A stretch of DNA of 64,000 nt from Stentor coeruleus (lineage: Eukaryota; Ciliophora; Heterotrichea; Heterotrichida; Stentoridae), in NCBI GenBank assembly GCA_001970955.1, contig MPUH01000304.1, forward strand, positions 1 through 64,000. Direction: 5' to 3'. The notes beneath the pieces are model-generated. The model saw only the letters and a program-made list of their open reading frames with translations. It was not told the DNA's origin and did no database searches. Position 1 is the first letter of the stretch, and the number at the start of each line of letters is the position of its first letter. Both the position numbers and the translations under genes were made by a program. Shown piece after piece: positions 9,201-21,000 of the stretch.

Positions 9201-12108
9201 AAGGTGAGGAATTTACAAAAGCAACACTCATCCATATACCATCAGTACATCTTCGAGCTGTAACATCAAATCTTGTACCGAATAATCTGTTTAAAAGATA
9301 GCTTTTACCTGAACTTTGTTTCCCTATAATAGACACAACTCTTATCATTTTCAGTTTAGGAAGTATCCATTCTAGGTGTCCAACTTGAATATAATTGACG
9401 CATTCATTAGAAAAATTTTTACTTTTATCAAATTCACTAGCAAATTTATCAAAATTATTTTCACCATTTTGCAGAGGTATTAAGTTTCCGTTTTGAATCG
9501 ATGCTAAATGTATAGGAATTTTCGACATCAAACATTCGAAAAATATTTCTTTGTTGATTTGATTTTCATTAAAACATATGTCCATTATACTTTTTGAAGC
9601 AATATATTTATAAGATGCTTTAACCAAACTTAATTTTTCGACATATTCGGTGACATTATCATTTTTATGCTCATCACAACAAAGTGCTGAAATTTTCGAA
9701 ATATCTTTTCTTAACAGACAATGCTCTGATGGTATACCAAACTTTTTAATTCCCATATGCCAGATATCCAAGCATGGATTTCCTGCAACTTTAATAGTTT
9801 CATCTTGAGGGATGACAGGCTGACTAGTATAATAGCTTTGTGGCACAGTGAATCCCCAAAAATTCATTTCTGTTTTAGATATAGTTAAAATAAAAGTATG
9901 ATATTCTTTACTGAAAAACTTGAAATCTATTATAGGTTCTGATAAAGGTATTGAGTGAATAATGCAATAATTCTCGTCATAACAATCTATTTTAGTCCTA
10001 CAAAGGGCTGCATATGTCTTGTCATCACTTGAAACTTGTAAATCATAGTATATACTTCCATCAGTTGAGCATATTGGCTGTGGGAGTTCAGTTGATGAAG
10101 ATATATTTGAAGATACCTTTTTAGTTACTAATTTTGGAACTGCTTGTTTTGATGATACATCAAGAGTGTAAATATGCCCTAGTTGATTGAGGAAAATTAT
10201 ATATCTTTTTTTATTTTTTTTAACGTAGTTCATGCAAGTGATTGATGATATTTCTGTACTAAAAACACAGATACTCTTACCACGATTTATTGCTCCATTA
10301 GATAATGCACTGCCTGTTATTACTTGCTTTTTGGTTTTAAATACAATAAAGTATGTGTTCAAATCTGACCCCCATGCTATCATAATGTCAGGATCATCAA
10401 AATCCTCATACTCCTCTCTGTCAATTCGGTAATCTACTTTGGAATTCAATCTATAAACATGAGTTTTTTTATCCCTTTCATTCCTCAAAAGGATATAAAG
10501 TAAATTCTCACTAAGTCCTATTATCTGTGATATCTGTAAATTAGTATGATTTATTTTGATTGTAGACAAATTAGATTGATCACTTTTTTCTACACGAAAA
10601 GAAGCGGTATCATCTGATTTCAAAAATCTAACATCACTTGTTCTTATCGATAGTTGCGATCCTGCCATGCTTTCAAGGAAACTATTAAATGCATTCTGAA
10701 GATTCTGTTTTAAATTTCTATTTATTTCATTTAGTTTTGCTTGAAATATTTTTTGCTTTTCGTGAAAAAACTCTTCTAGTGTTTTTTTCAAATGGTCTAG
10801 GATCATATCTTTTTTAAGCGTTTTTTCTATTAATTCTTTTGATTTTCCCAAATTTCGCATTTGGGCGAATTCTTCACATATTTGATTAAAAAGCACATCA
10901 ATGTTTGTATCACATAGATAAGGATTTTTTATAACTATTTTGCTTAGTTTGGCCGATAAAGTAGTAGACATGTCAGAAAGAATTTTTTTAAATAAGGTTT
11001 TTAGTTCAGTTAAGTATTCTTTTGAAATTTTTGAAAGTTCAGATTGGATATTTGAATAGTCAATTAGTAAGCCTACGAGAATTTCTTTTATTGAGTTTGC
11101 TAGGCTATTGTAAATTTGGTTAAATGAGGATTCTTGGTATTTTTCATCTAAAATTTCCGAAATGAATTTTTCGAAAATGTTGTTTAGTGCTGATTTTTTA
11201 GAAGAATTAGCCTCATTTTCTACTAGTGTCGTAAATATTAGTTTATCATAGAGGTCGTGAGTTAAGTATGCATCAGAATTTTCAAGAGTACAAGGAAATC
11301 TATTAAGTTGCATCAAATTGCTTTTTTCTATAATCAAGCACTCTTTTTTATAACTAACCTTATTGAATTCTTTCTGCACAAAAGGGTTTTCTTCAGACCA
11401 ATTTTCGATTTCCTTGTCTGACACAAAATCTATTACTAAAGGGCATATATCGCTCAAAACCTTAACCACAAAAATAGCTTGATTACTACTCATAACAGGC
11501 TTGCTTAAAAATAATTCAGTGTTTGGAATAACATAAAAAAATGCTCCTCTATGCGCTATATTGTCATAATAAAATACTACTCGTTCTTTTAACAGAGGTA
11601 ATTCAATGTTTTTACCAAAATATTTTTCCAAACCAAGTTTACAATAGTTAAAATCTCCATAAACTGCTATCAAATTAAAATTTTCAGCTACCATTTCGTG
11701 TATCGTTTTTATATGAGTCAGCTTTAATATTGATTTATATATTGTATATCCTTCTGAAGTGTCTATAAAACAATCAATTATCTCATACGGCTTTAATAAA
11801 GTTTTTTTATTTTCGACTTGAGCTTTTATCGGTTCTTTGGGAATCTTCACATTTGTATTGTCTGTAGGAACTGAGCTCATTTTATTTTTAATTTTGCTTT
11901 CTTCTGGATGATTTGAATCCGCTTTTTTTTTTTCTGAAATCGAATCGAGAGAGGAAATCTTGGATTCCTGCAATTTTTCTTTAGGTTTAGCGGTCCCATA
12001 TCTGCTAAAATCGATTTTTCCCTCCTCGAATTCAAAAGATGATGACTGATTTTTATCTGGTGATTTCTCCATTAACAAATCAAAATTTATAGATAAAATC
12101 AAAGTCAA
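6240..12108 (-). CDS. Giant GBP/VLIG-like GTPase with Cys/His-rich region and C-terminal VWA domain
   Basis: About 1930 aa in one frame, interrupted only by a scaffold N at 6516 whose two flanks are the same 66 bp; across it the frame continues to the TAA at 6240. A better start may be Met13 (MEKSPDKNQ). The N-terminal ~900 residues are mixed: a low-complexity head, a helical region, then a beta-rich section (~540-800) that might be a propeller. A GTPase domain follows near residue ~920, with P-loop GKQSSGKSYLLN, a conserved RCTDGIWM switch and DCEGFF (G3), as in the GBP/atlastin/VLIG group. Residues ~1275-1670 form a Cys/His-rich array with many CxxxC and HxxH pairs. Residues ~1710-1850 are a VWA domain with the MIDAS motif DITKS. 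Large interferon-inducible-type GTPases act in vesicle attack and defence; that role here is inference only. Confidence 0.88.
6450..6582. repeat. Scaffold N flanked by identical 66-bp copies (assembly artefact)
   Basis: 6450-6515 and 6517-6582 are the same sequence on either side of a single N at 6516. The copy lies inside the VWA region of the large GTPase gene. Removing one copy plus the N keeps the reading frame open to the TAA at 6240, which argues that the duplication is an unmerged contig overlap. Confidence 0.9.
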
Positions 12109-13610
12109 AAAATGGAAAATTCATAGCAATTGGAAAATAGTTCAAAGTGGTCTCACGAATATTTTTTGGTCTAAGGAGTTTTTATATTGATTTCGTTTGC
12201 AATTTTAATTCAAATTTTTGAGATTCATATATCAGGAAAAACTCACTTTAGATATATACTATGAATAAGCCTAATAAATGATTTAACCAATACAGAGAGT
12301 TTAATATCTACTTATAGGTTAAAATCAATTCCTTTAATATCTAAAGCATTCACCAATTTTATTGAGATTTGAAGGATTTTTTTAAGTAAATAAACCTATA
12401 ACTTTTGCTTGAGATATTTGAGGGAGTTAATAGAAAACTCTAAAAACAGCTTCGCAAAATTCTACTGTCTGTATGCAAGTTAAAAGTGCAAATCCCTTAG
12501 TGGATCTGTCAATTTCCAAATGATTAGAAATAAAACAAAAGATATTTCTGCATTTGTTATTCTTTTTATCTAAATAGTTATTTAAATCATAAAATACGTA
12601 GGATTTACTATGCTTGCTATATGATTTTTCAAAAGAATCAGCAAGTGCAATAATTTATTATGAGTGTAATTTATCACAGTCTATGACAAGTAAAAATCTT
12701 AAGAAGTTTAGAAGCTTACAAGTTTATTTTGTTTGTTAAAAGATGAATAGATCGGAGAACAAAAATTGTTGAGATAAACGAATCTATGCTAACTAATAAT
12801 AAGAGTAATATGGAAGATTTCTTGCTAATAAGCTTAGATACTTGGTAGGTTTCGGGAAGACCTTTAAGAAAATTTATTAAAGTTGTTGAAAATAGAATAG
12901 ATTTATGTTACTAGGAGTAATTTAAATGAAAGTTAAATACACTTTTGCTAATTGGATGATATATTTAAGTTTTAAGTTTAAAATTTTTTAATTAGCTTAT
13001 GGGAAATTATATTTATTAATGATTTGATTTTTGACTGTTTATCTACCTTTGCTGTATTCCCGATAAAAATCAGAACTAGCTTGTGCTGTTAGAAAATAAA
13101 ACAATAAAAGCAGCGTGAGTTTAAAATTTAAATATTTAAATAATTTTATTTAATCTTCCACATTTCAGCTTTTTATAGTTGCTTAATTACATTCTACTAT
13201 AAAAATTATCCTTAAATATTTTGCCTAAATAAAGTATTATTATTTAATTGAAAAGCCTAATGGCATAAGCTTTCATCTTATATTTTAATCCAGATCCCTA
13301 TATTTTAATCATGAAATTAAAATCAAATATATAAAACTTAAAAAAGCAACAAAGCTATAATTATTATTTAAAGAATTACTTTTAAATCTATAAAAACTCT
13401 ATAGTAAACAACAACTATTCTAAACTATACTTATTAAATATATAATCAAAAATAATAATATATCTTAAATAAGCATATAAAAACTCTTATAGACTAGCTT
13501 TAGTCTCCAAACTATTTCTTACAAGCTGCTATGAAATTTACCATCTCCGCATTCATTCCAAATTTACTTTTTTAATATCATTTCTATTATCTACCAGATT
13601 AATATTAGTT
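12109..13610. other. Long AT-rich intergenic region
   Basis: About 1.5 kb between the 5' end of the GTPase gene and the 3' end of the next gene. I read both strands and see no ORF with coding character, no repeat family and no structured RNA that I recognise. Confidence 0.5.
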
Positions 13611-14066
13611 TCAGCATATACTACAATCACTTGAGCACAAACAACAACTTTCTTTTTTCTCTATAACAATCCCATCACTTCTTGCTAAACTAGTTTCTAG
13701 CCTCTTAATAGTATTCCTTAACTCATTATTTTGCATCTTTTTCAAGTTTAGAATTTCATGAGTGCATCCAATTTCTGAGTTCATTTTGGATATTTCAGTT
13801 TGCAAGCTCCCAACTTTATTCATGATCTTACAATGTGCGCATTGATCTTCTGGGCATGATGGATTATGTATTAGTGGGTCAGCATTTTCATTAATACATT
13901 CATCTAAGCTTAACTCTTTTATAAGCTCTTTGACAAGAGTTCTTTCTAGATTATCTTCTCTGGCAGCTTCTGTTAATGCACTCCTATCTGTAATATCTTT
14001 AGTTTCGCTTTTTATACTACTTGTAAAAAAAACAGGCTGCTTAGATCTTTCAATATCGTTTTCCAT
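13611..14066 (-). CDS. Small coiled-coil protein with Cys-rich ends
   Basis: 151 aa, ATG start, TGA stop. Composition is protein-like. A central cluster (CPEDQCAHCKIMNK, near residues 70-83) contains a CxxxxCxxC pattern, followed by a ~45-residue coiled coil (residues ~85-130). The C terminus (CCLCSSDCSIC) has six cysteines in eleven residues. These two cysteine groups could bind metal or form a dimeric clamp around the coil. No signal peptide. If TGA were Trp the protein would gain only two residues before TAA, so this gene alone does not settle the code. No family recognised. Confidence 0.65.
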   Translation of the reverse strand: MENDIERSKQPVFFTSSIKSETKDITDRSALTEAAREDNLERTLVKELIKELSLDECINENADPLIHNPSCPEDQCAHCKIMNKVGSLQTEISKMNSEIGCTHEILNLKKMQNNELRNTIKRLETSLARSDGIVIEKKESCCLCSSDCSIC

Positions 14067-14905
14067 ATAACTTATATTTTACAACATAAATTTTATGGTA
14101 CAACTTTTAAGATTTTTATAAGGAGATAATCATTTTTAAGGGAAAACTATCAGGATTTTTGATTGGAATTTAAAGATATTGCAGTAGATTGCCTTGGGAA
14201 TTTTATAGCTTAAGTGTCTGATATTTATAATAATATTTTGATTAAAGGTATAGGATATGTTAAATGATTAAGTTAGTTTATATTATTAGCTGATTTAAGA
14301 AGATAGATTTAATTGTTTTAAGATTGCATTTAAGAATCTGTCCTAAAAAATATTTTTATTGCTTACCGCTAAGTTTCAAATTATATAAACTGTATCATGT
14401 ATTCTATCGAATGCAATATCATAAAATAAAATTCTAACATATAATATCGAGTATATAATGATTTTTTCCTTAGTATTGATATAATCAAATTCTAATTGTT
14501 ATGCTAAAATAGATTTTCAAAAATATTTTATATAGCTCATTCAATAATTAAAGTATAGTTTTATCTATTACCATAATATCATTACAAAATTATAATATAC
14601 AATGCATATATTACCCAATCATCATATATAAAAAGTTATTACCTTTAAAATCATATAAAACTATTCTAAAAATGCATAAAATTTTGCTCAACATAAAAAT
14701 TTTAAACAATTAACCCTTCTTAACAATCCAAACATCTAAATCACTTCCTCCACATCACGAATAATCTAATCTTAAATCCTAACTTCTCTATCTAACTCAA
14801 AACCCTGCTTATCTAAATCCATCTTATCTAATCCTTCTCATTTAAATGCATATAAAAATTATGTTCAACNATCTAAACCCATCTTATCTAATCCTTCTCA
14901 TTTAA
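14067..14905. other. AT-rich intergenic region with a scaffold join
   Basis: About 840 bp, very AT-rich, with pyrimidine-rich sense strand near 14700-14850. It contains the N at 14870. No coding or RNA signal recognised. Confidence 0.5.
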
Positions 14906-14929
14906 ATGCATATAAAAATTATGTTCAAC
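14811..14929. repeat. Scaffold N flanked by 59-bp near-identical copies
   Basis: 14811-14869 and 14871-14929 match except for one T/C difference, with the N at 14870. The copy includes the ATG region of the secreted-protein gene, so the apparent second upstream ATG set is an artefact of an unmerged contig end. Confidence 0.85.
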
Positions 14930-15415
14930 AAGTATATGCTCTTAGTCTTCATCATCTCTTATCTAGTCTCAGCAAATACTACTCTTGCTCCTCTAAAAGA
15001 AACAAGCTATGGAGTTTTCATTGAAGGCTTAATCCAAGGTATTCAAGTCGATCCTGCAACTCCATCAAATTGTGTCAAATCATATGACTCAATAAGCACA
15101 AGCTATGATCAACTAGTTAGTACATTTAATACCCTAACTGAAGACATTTTATTTGACTTTATCTCGAATTTCAACAATTTTGTCAATCAATTCGTCGCCT
15201 CTTATGATCTATGCAACTATGTTAGTATTGCTGATAAATACTTTAAAGATAAAAATACTGCTTTATTAAACTTTTTGATTAATGCATTTGGCAATTTCAG
15301 TTTGTTTCTTGCTAGTATATCTGATTTTCTTAAATCTGCGGGGTCAAGAGATTATTATAACATGGGGTATTACGCAGGAGAAATGATTAGATATGGACTT
15401 GGGATAAGTTTATAG
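14906..15415 (+). CDS. Small secreted protein
   Basis: 169 aa as read from the first ATG; the natural start may be Met7 at 14924. A classic signal peptide is visible: a short basic start, hydrophobic core MLLVFIISYLV, then SANTT as a likely cleavage zone. The mature ~140 residues are helical and amphipathic, with two cysteines (NCVKSY and DLCNY) that could pair. It ends in a Tyr/Gly-rich motif (YYNMGYYAGEMIRYGLG). There is no transmembrane helix after the signal, so it is probably secreted or lumenal. The G-spaced C-terminal tail is the most likely conserved motif. I recognise no named family. Confidence 0.75.
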   Translation: MHIKIMFNKYMLLVFIISYLVSANTTLAPLKETSYGVFIEGLIQGIQVDPATPSNCVKSYDSISTSYDQLVSTFNTLTEDILFDFISNFNNFVNQFVASYDLCNYVSIADKYFKDKNTALLNFLINAFGNFSLFLASISDFLKSAGSRDYYNMGYYAGEMIRYGLGISL

Positions 15416-15722
15416 TAAAAAAGTTAGTAATATGCTTTTAAAATGTGATAAGATATGGTTTATAAAGAAATCGCTAATTTTGTATAGGAATTGGGGCATT
15501 AAATTCAATAATTTAGTGAAGATGCACTATGAAATATGGTTTTTAGAGAAAATTGACTATTTTTATATAGGATTTTACAATTCCCTTTATAAACCCAATA
15601 CGAGATACGGCATCAAAGGAAAATTTTACACTTTTATACAAAATTTAAACAAAATGGTAAAAAGCCTTCATAAGCCATTATTCTCATAAAAAAAATCTTA
15701 TCTATAGTAAATTATCATAATC
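15416..15722. other. Short AT-rich spacer, convergent gene ends
   Basis: 307 bp between the converging ends of the secreted-protein gene and the CFAP73-like gene. A plus-strand open frame lies here, but its Lys/Ile/Tyr/Phe-dominated composition looks like AT-rich chance. Confidence 0.5.
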
Positions 15723-16724
15723 CTAGTTAATAGTCAGCTCTCTTGGCAATATCTTACTAAGCTCCTTCGTATTTTTGCACTTCTGCAGCAACGGGGGTTG
15801 CGCTTTCTGAACAATCGTCTTATAATCATTCAAATATGCCTTTATAATCCTCAGTTTATCCATAACCTCTTCAAACTTCTTCCCAACATCCTCATCATTA
15901 GGATCCATTTGAAACTTCAAATCACTATTATGGTTAATCTTAGGTCCACCTTCTTCAGCACATCTCATATACAAATTATCTATAGCCATAAAAATATGCC
16001 CGATCTCCACTTGTTTATACACAGTCTTAGCGCTTATCTGTTCAGCTAATTTATTTAAATCCAATCTTTTTCCTTCAGTTTCTTCGCATTGTTTGCTTTT
16101 CTGAGCTATTTCTATATTCAATTGCAAAATCTCATCTTTTTTCCGTTTTTCCAACTGGTCTTTTATTGACCTTATCTTCTGATTTTCCTCTTCTAACTGT
16201 TTTTGTTGAAAACGCAACTGGTCGTTTGCCAGCCTTAGCTTCCCTTCTAATAACAAAATATCATTTATTTCAGTGAATTCCTCTGGGTTTTTGGCTCGAA
16301 CATTTTCTAAAAACTCTTCATAAGCTTTCATCGCTGTAACACTTTTTTCAAGTGTTGCAGCTTTGGATTTTAGTTCAGAAACTTTTTCTTCGAGTTCTTT
16401 TTTACGTTTTTCCTTAGCTTCAATAGCCTTTTTTTCCTCAGCAATTCTATTGTTGGCTCGTTGCATTTTGGCTTCGTTTTCGTTGATAACTTTTGAAAAC
16501 TCGACGAATTTCTCTTGAACAGCCAAATCACGAGCTCTCAGTTCTTCTTCTTTATTGTTGAACATTTCTAGACGACGGGCTTCTTCTTCTTTTTGTCTTT
16601 CAAAAGCCTCTTGGACTTGATACATTAAACGGCGCTTATCCTAGATAGGGATTACGAGCAAGCGGGTTGCTGGGGATACAGTGTCCATTTTCAGTTGCTT
16701 AAGGTTGCTGTGGATTCCTTTCAT
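15723..16724 (-). CDS. CFAP73/CCDC42-type coiled-coil axonemal protein (DUF4200), one 15-nt intron
   Basis: Exon 1 is 16724-16656 (23 codons) and exon 2 is 16640-15723, separated by a 15-nt intron (GTAATCCCTATCTAG in sense, 16655-16641), phase 0. Splicing restores the family-typical start of the domain: SPATRLL-DKRRLMYQVQEAF. Without it the frame appears to begin at an internal Met. The protein is about 323 aa, almost wholly coiled coil. It carries the DUF4200 signature region ARDLAVQEKFVEFSKVINEN (residues ~53-72), typical of CCDC42/CFAP73. In Chlamydomonas, CFAP73 (MIA2) belongs to the MIA complex that controls inner dynein f, so an axonemal dynein-regulating role is inferred. Met13 (MDTVSPATRLL) is an alternative start. 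Confidence 0.88.
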
Positions 16725-18073
16725 ATTATTAGGAAGTTTGAGAGGTGGAAGTTTAGAATTTGTTAGAATACTTATAGAATTATTATAGAAATCATGAAGA
16801 TTGCTTTGATTTTTGAAGAATTCAAATGAATTTTAAATTTAATTAGGAAACTTGTTTTTTTAATATAGAGTTTAGGTATAGTTTTCATGTAAAAAATTAA
16901 ATATGATTGAGTTTTGTGATATAGAGAATATGGTATAAAAATATATATTTATTTCTATTTTTGTGAGTTTTAAGTGCTGAGGTTTAAAGCTTGTTTTTGA
17001 ATTTCTTTTGGTTAAAGAGTATTAAGGATAAATTAAATTATGATCTAGACCTTCAGATTCCATTGTTGTATTAGTATTTAATAAAAAATCTAACAATTAT
17101 TTTCAACCTATAAAATTTTGTTTGTATATAATTATTAGGCTTGATGGATCAGAGTGTCGATATTTACACAAAACGAAAATTGCGCGTTTTGTTTATATCA
17201 ATGCTGCATAAGATATTAAATAAAAATCTGCTTTTTATATCATTTAGATTAGAAAATCAAGTTCATATCAAACTTTATATAAAATACAAATACAATTCAT
17301 GACTATACAATTTTTATACAATATTCTTCAGTCGAAAAATCCTAATATTCTTGAAAATCTCAGACTTCATTTATATTTATTACTTAAAATATTTGTATAT
17401 AATTAAATATTAGTAACAAAGCTAATTATTCAGCTATTAAGCTTTTAAAATTCATTCGCAAATAAACTTAATTATAACTTTAATAATTCAATGCTTTTGT
17501 GAACTACCTAGCATCAAATTTTTCTAAATTGACTATTCATAAATGATTGCTAGCAACTTCTAAATATCATAAAAAAAATAATAGTTTTTCAAGGTTTTTT
17601 CAATCGCCTAGTTTCTTTTTGTCTAATGATTTCACTAATTTTCCAATAATCACATATCCATGTTGCTTAAACTTTTCAAAGATATCAGTACAGCATATTG
17701 TCTACAATTTTTTGAAGATTTATTATACTTTTTAAAAAGATGCAAAATATATCTTTATAATCCTCTGAGTCTACAATATTTAACCCTATAAAACTAAATC
17801 TTCTTATCTATTTCGTCTACATTATTTGTAAAACTAAAGCACAAATAAAAAAATATCTTTAACTTTTATAAACTATATACCATCTTCAAATCTACACAAA
17901 ATCATCTTTTTCATCATCCCTTAATAAACTTCTTAAAAACATAACCTAAACCCTCAATTGTCTACAAAACATACCAAAAAAAGTTAATTTTTTCTTATAA
18001 AGTCTACAATTATCAAAATAATCATCCTAAATCATTAAAATCTTATTAAAATATTTTTTTATCTGATCTTATA
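16725..18073. other. AT-rich intergenic region
   Basis: About 1.35 kb with no coding signal I trust on either strand. It contains the promoter side of the CFAP73-like gene and the 3' flank of VPS15. An open frame around 17547-17735 looks like chance AT-rich sequence. Confidence 0.5.
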
Positions 18074-21000
18074 TTATCTCCAGATCCTAATGGTACCATC
18101 ATTAGATCCAGTAAGAAGTAGAGGTTTAGGCTGCGTGAGAAAAGCCATATCATTAATTGCTTGTGAATGAGAGATTTTTCTACTCAGCGACATCTCATCA
18201 AAATCCCTACGTTTTTTCTTATTCGAATGTGGGGGCAAGTTCTGTTCCTGGACTACCATCAAGTCAGGAATCAAACAAGTCTGATAATCAGGTCTAGCAA
18301 AAGTCCCGTGGCCTAAAAATCCTTGGTTTTTAGCTGAAATCGGGTCCCACACTTTAACTAAAGCATCTTCTCCAGTAGTCAAAATAATATTCGAATCTTC
18401 AGGAACCAAGATTTTTCGTACATTGCTTCTTGTTTCCCATGATTTTTTAACCAAAAGGCCGAACTCAGTCAAACTTGTGACAAAATTCGCTGATATTTTC
18501 GAGTTCTGCTCCAAACGGTCAAGTTTCGGATACAAAAACTGGCTCCTCTCAAATTCGTGCATCCCTTTCGAATTTTGACTAGCGAAAATCTCAGGGTAAT
18601 AAAAAGGATCTGAGGTCAAATATGGGACTTGTAACGGATTTTCAGTCTTTTTTGTAAACAAAAATGAAGGATGAGCTGTATTTAAATCCCACATAAGGAT
18701 TTCTGATGATAAAGATGAAAGTAGCTGGGTTCCATCAATCAAAGGCTTGTATCTAAAATTATAAGTGTTTAAACTCATTATTGGCTGTTTATATGAATTG
18801 ATAAAACAAGCTGCAGGGATAGAAAAACGTAAATCAAATAATATTATATGACCTGATATTGTCCCTAAAGCTACTGATTTGTCTGTAATTCCGGTCATAG
18901 AACTTATTATTCCTTTTTGAGCACCTAGGTTAAATGTGAAAATTGGGCTTTCTTGACGAAGGTCTTTTATATAGAGATTTCCTAGTTTATCTGATATGAA
19001 AATGCTGTAGTTGTCTAATTCACAAGATGAAGCTAGATTGTCTATTGCACATTTTTGTTCGATTTGGGCTAGCTCTTGATCCCATATGTTGATTTGATTT
19101 GAGTATGAAATGAAAATACAGTCACCACAGTTACCCATGGATAAAGGTTGTTTTTTATCCTCACGACGCTCGCGATATTTAATTTTAGTGTAGTCTTCTT
19201 GCTTGTTGAACTTCCATACAAAGATTTTACCATCACGAGAGGCAGAGTGTACAATATTANTGAAAATACAGTCACCACAGTTACCCATGGATAAAGGTTG
19301 TTTTTTATCCTCACGACGCTCGCGGTATTTAATTTTAGTGTAGTCTTCTTGCTTGTTGAACTTCCATACAAAGATTTTACCATCACGAGAGGCAGAGTGT
19401 ACAATATTGTCACTAGAAAGGTTTATATGTGTAACAGGAGACTCATGTGAGTCAATAACATACTCCAACTCTCCTGTCAATCCTAATCCTTCATAAAACT
19501 GATTTTTACCAATAAAACTTCTTCTAAGCATATCATGCATAACACCTTCAGTTTTCGAAACTCCCTCATTTTGAGTTTTTTCCTCAGGTTCCTGGGCAAT
19601 CTTCGGTAAGTCATTATTAAAAACTGGTAGTCTAACCATAGTACTTAATGACGAGAAAATCCCTCTAACTTTTTCTTCCTCAGGAAGTAACTCTGGTTCT
19701 TTTCCCGAAAGCCTCATATTAAACACTGATCTTCTTATATTTGAATAAAGATGCAGCTTAATTGTATTACTATCTACAATAAGCACTTGACTAGGATGAA
19801 GAAAAAGATAAGGAATAATCATTGGTCTTATATGGAGAAAATTCATAGTCGGGTCGAGTTTTTTCAATATTTCTATAATCAAATTTTTCATTTCCGAACG
19901 AATCCATTGGCTTGGGTGTAGGAGGTAAGGCAGGGTTTTTTCTAATAAATCTGTATTCATTCGAACATGATAGTTTACGGTTTTTAAGGTTAAGTAAACA
20001 AGGAGCTCACTGTGGCCGTAGAGATTGTTTTCTAAATATCGAAATGCGTGACGGAAAAAGTATCCACCTAAGGTGTTAACATATTGTTCAGCTTCTTGGA
20101 GTATGGCGATTTGGTACTTTTCCTCATACTCGACCCAAGGAAAAACAGTATCTAAATGTTTATCCTCACGGACAATATATGCTAGGATTACTTCTCTAAA
20201 TATAGTCCTCGCAACTTCATCAGTGAAATTCATAGCAAAATGTGGGAAATTCGCTAGGAGTTTTAAATGAATACTTTCTTCTTTATGGTCGAAAAGCTCT
20301 TTATAAATACCACTCATCATAAACCCTAAACTTCCAAGTGTGCTATCAAAATTATCAATAGTGCTATCAAAATACCTACCAAGTTCTAAAAACCTCCTGG
20401 CCACATAAGCCCATTTCGGGAGGAGGTCGGCCAGAGTGAACCTGACCAACTCATTTTCATCATTTTTGCACATACTAACTAAAGGCCATATATACTCTTT
20501 AAACAAATGTGTATCTTTCCCAGATATACTTTTTACTTGTGATAATATCTCAGCCATACTCCTCAAACATGAGCATTTAACTGAGCTTCTTTCTTCTTTA
20601 TTCAGTAAAGACATTAAATAAGGTAAAACTCTATGCAATTTCAAATCATCTGTTGTTGCTAACTGGACCATAAGTTTGATTGCTAATATTTTTAACGAAG
20701 GCTTTGATACATTCCTTATGACTGAGCCTAGTATTGTGCAGAAAATCACACAGTACTCTTCAATTGCATGATTTTTAGAAACATAGTCATGCAAAGCTAA
20801 CAACCTATCATCAGCGGTATTTTTTTCTAGAAGTGATGAACAAAAAGCATATACGTCAGTTGAAATACCATTGGGTAGGACAAGTTTAGACCAGTAATCA
20901 ACGCAGAAATTTATATCGCAACGTATTAAAGGGTCTAAAACTAGCATACTTTTTATCATTTCTCTGACATTTTCTCTAAGGGGACTAAGTTTGCTTGAGA

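Noticed and set aside
13611-13613. TGA as Trp (Blepharisma-type code)
   Set aside because: No conserved domain needs TGA read as Trp, and the gene ending at 30775 stops at TGA with non-protein-like sequence beyond.
15432-15689. Plus-strand frame of 85 codons after the secreted-protein gene
   Set aside because: Lys/Ile/Tyr/Phe composition of random AT-rich DNA, no motif.
19111-19408. An extra WD repeat in VPS15
   Set aside because: The copy is near-identical at DNA level and flanks an N, so it is an assembly duplication.
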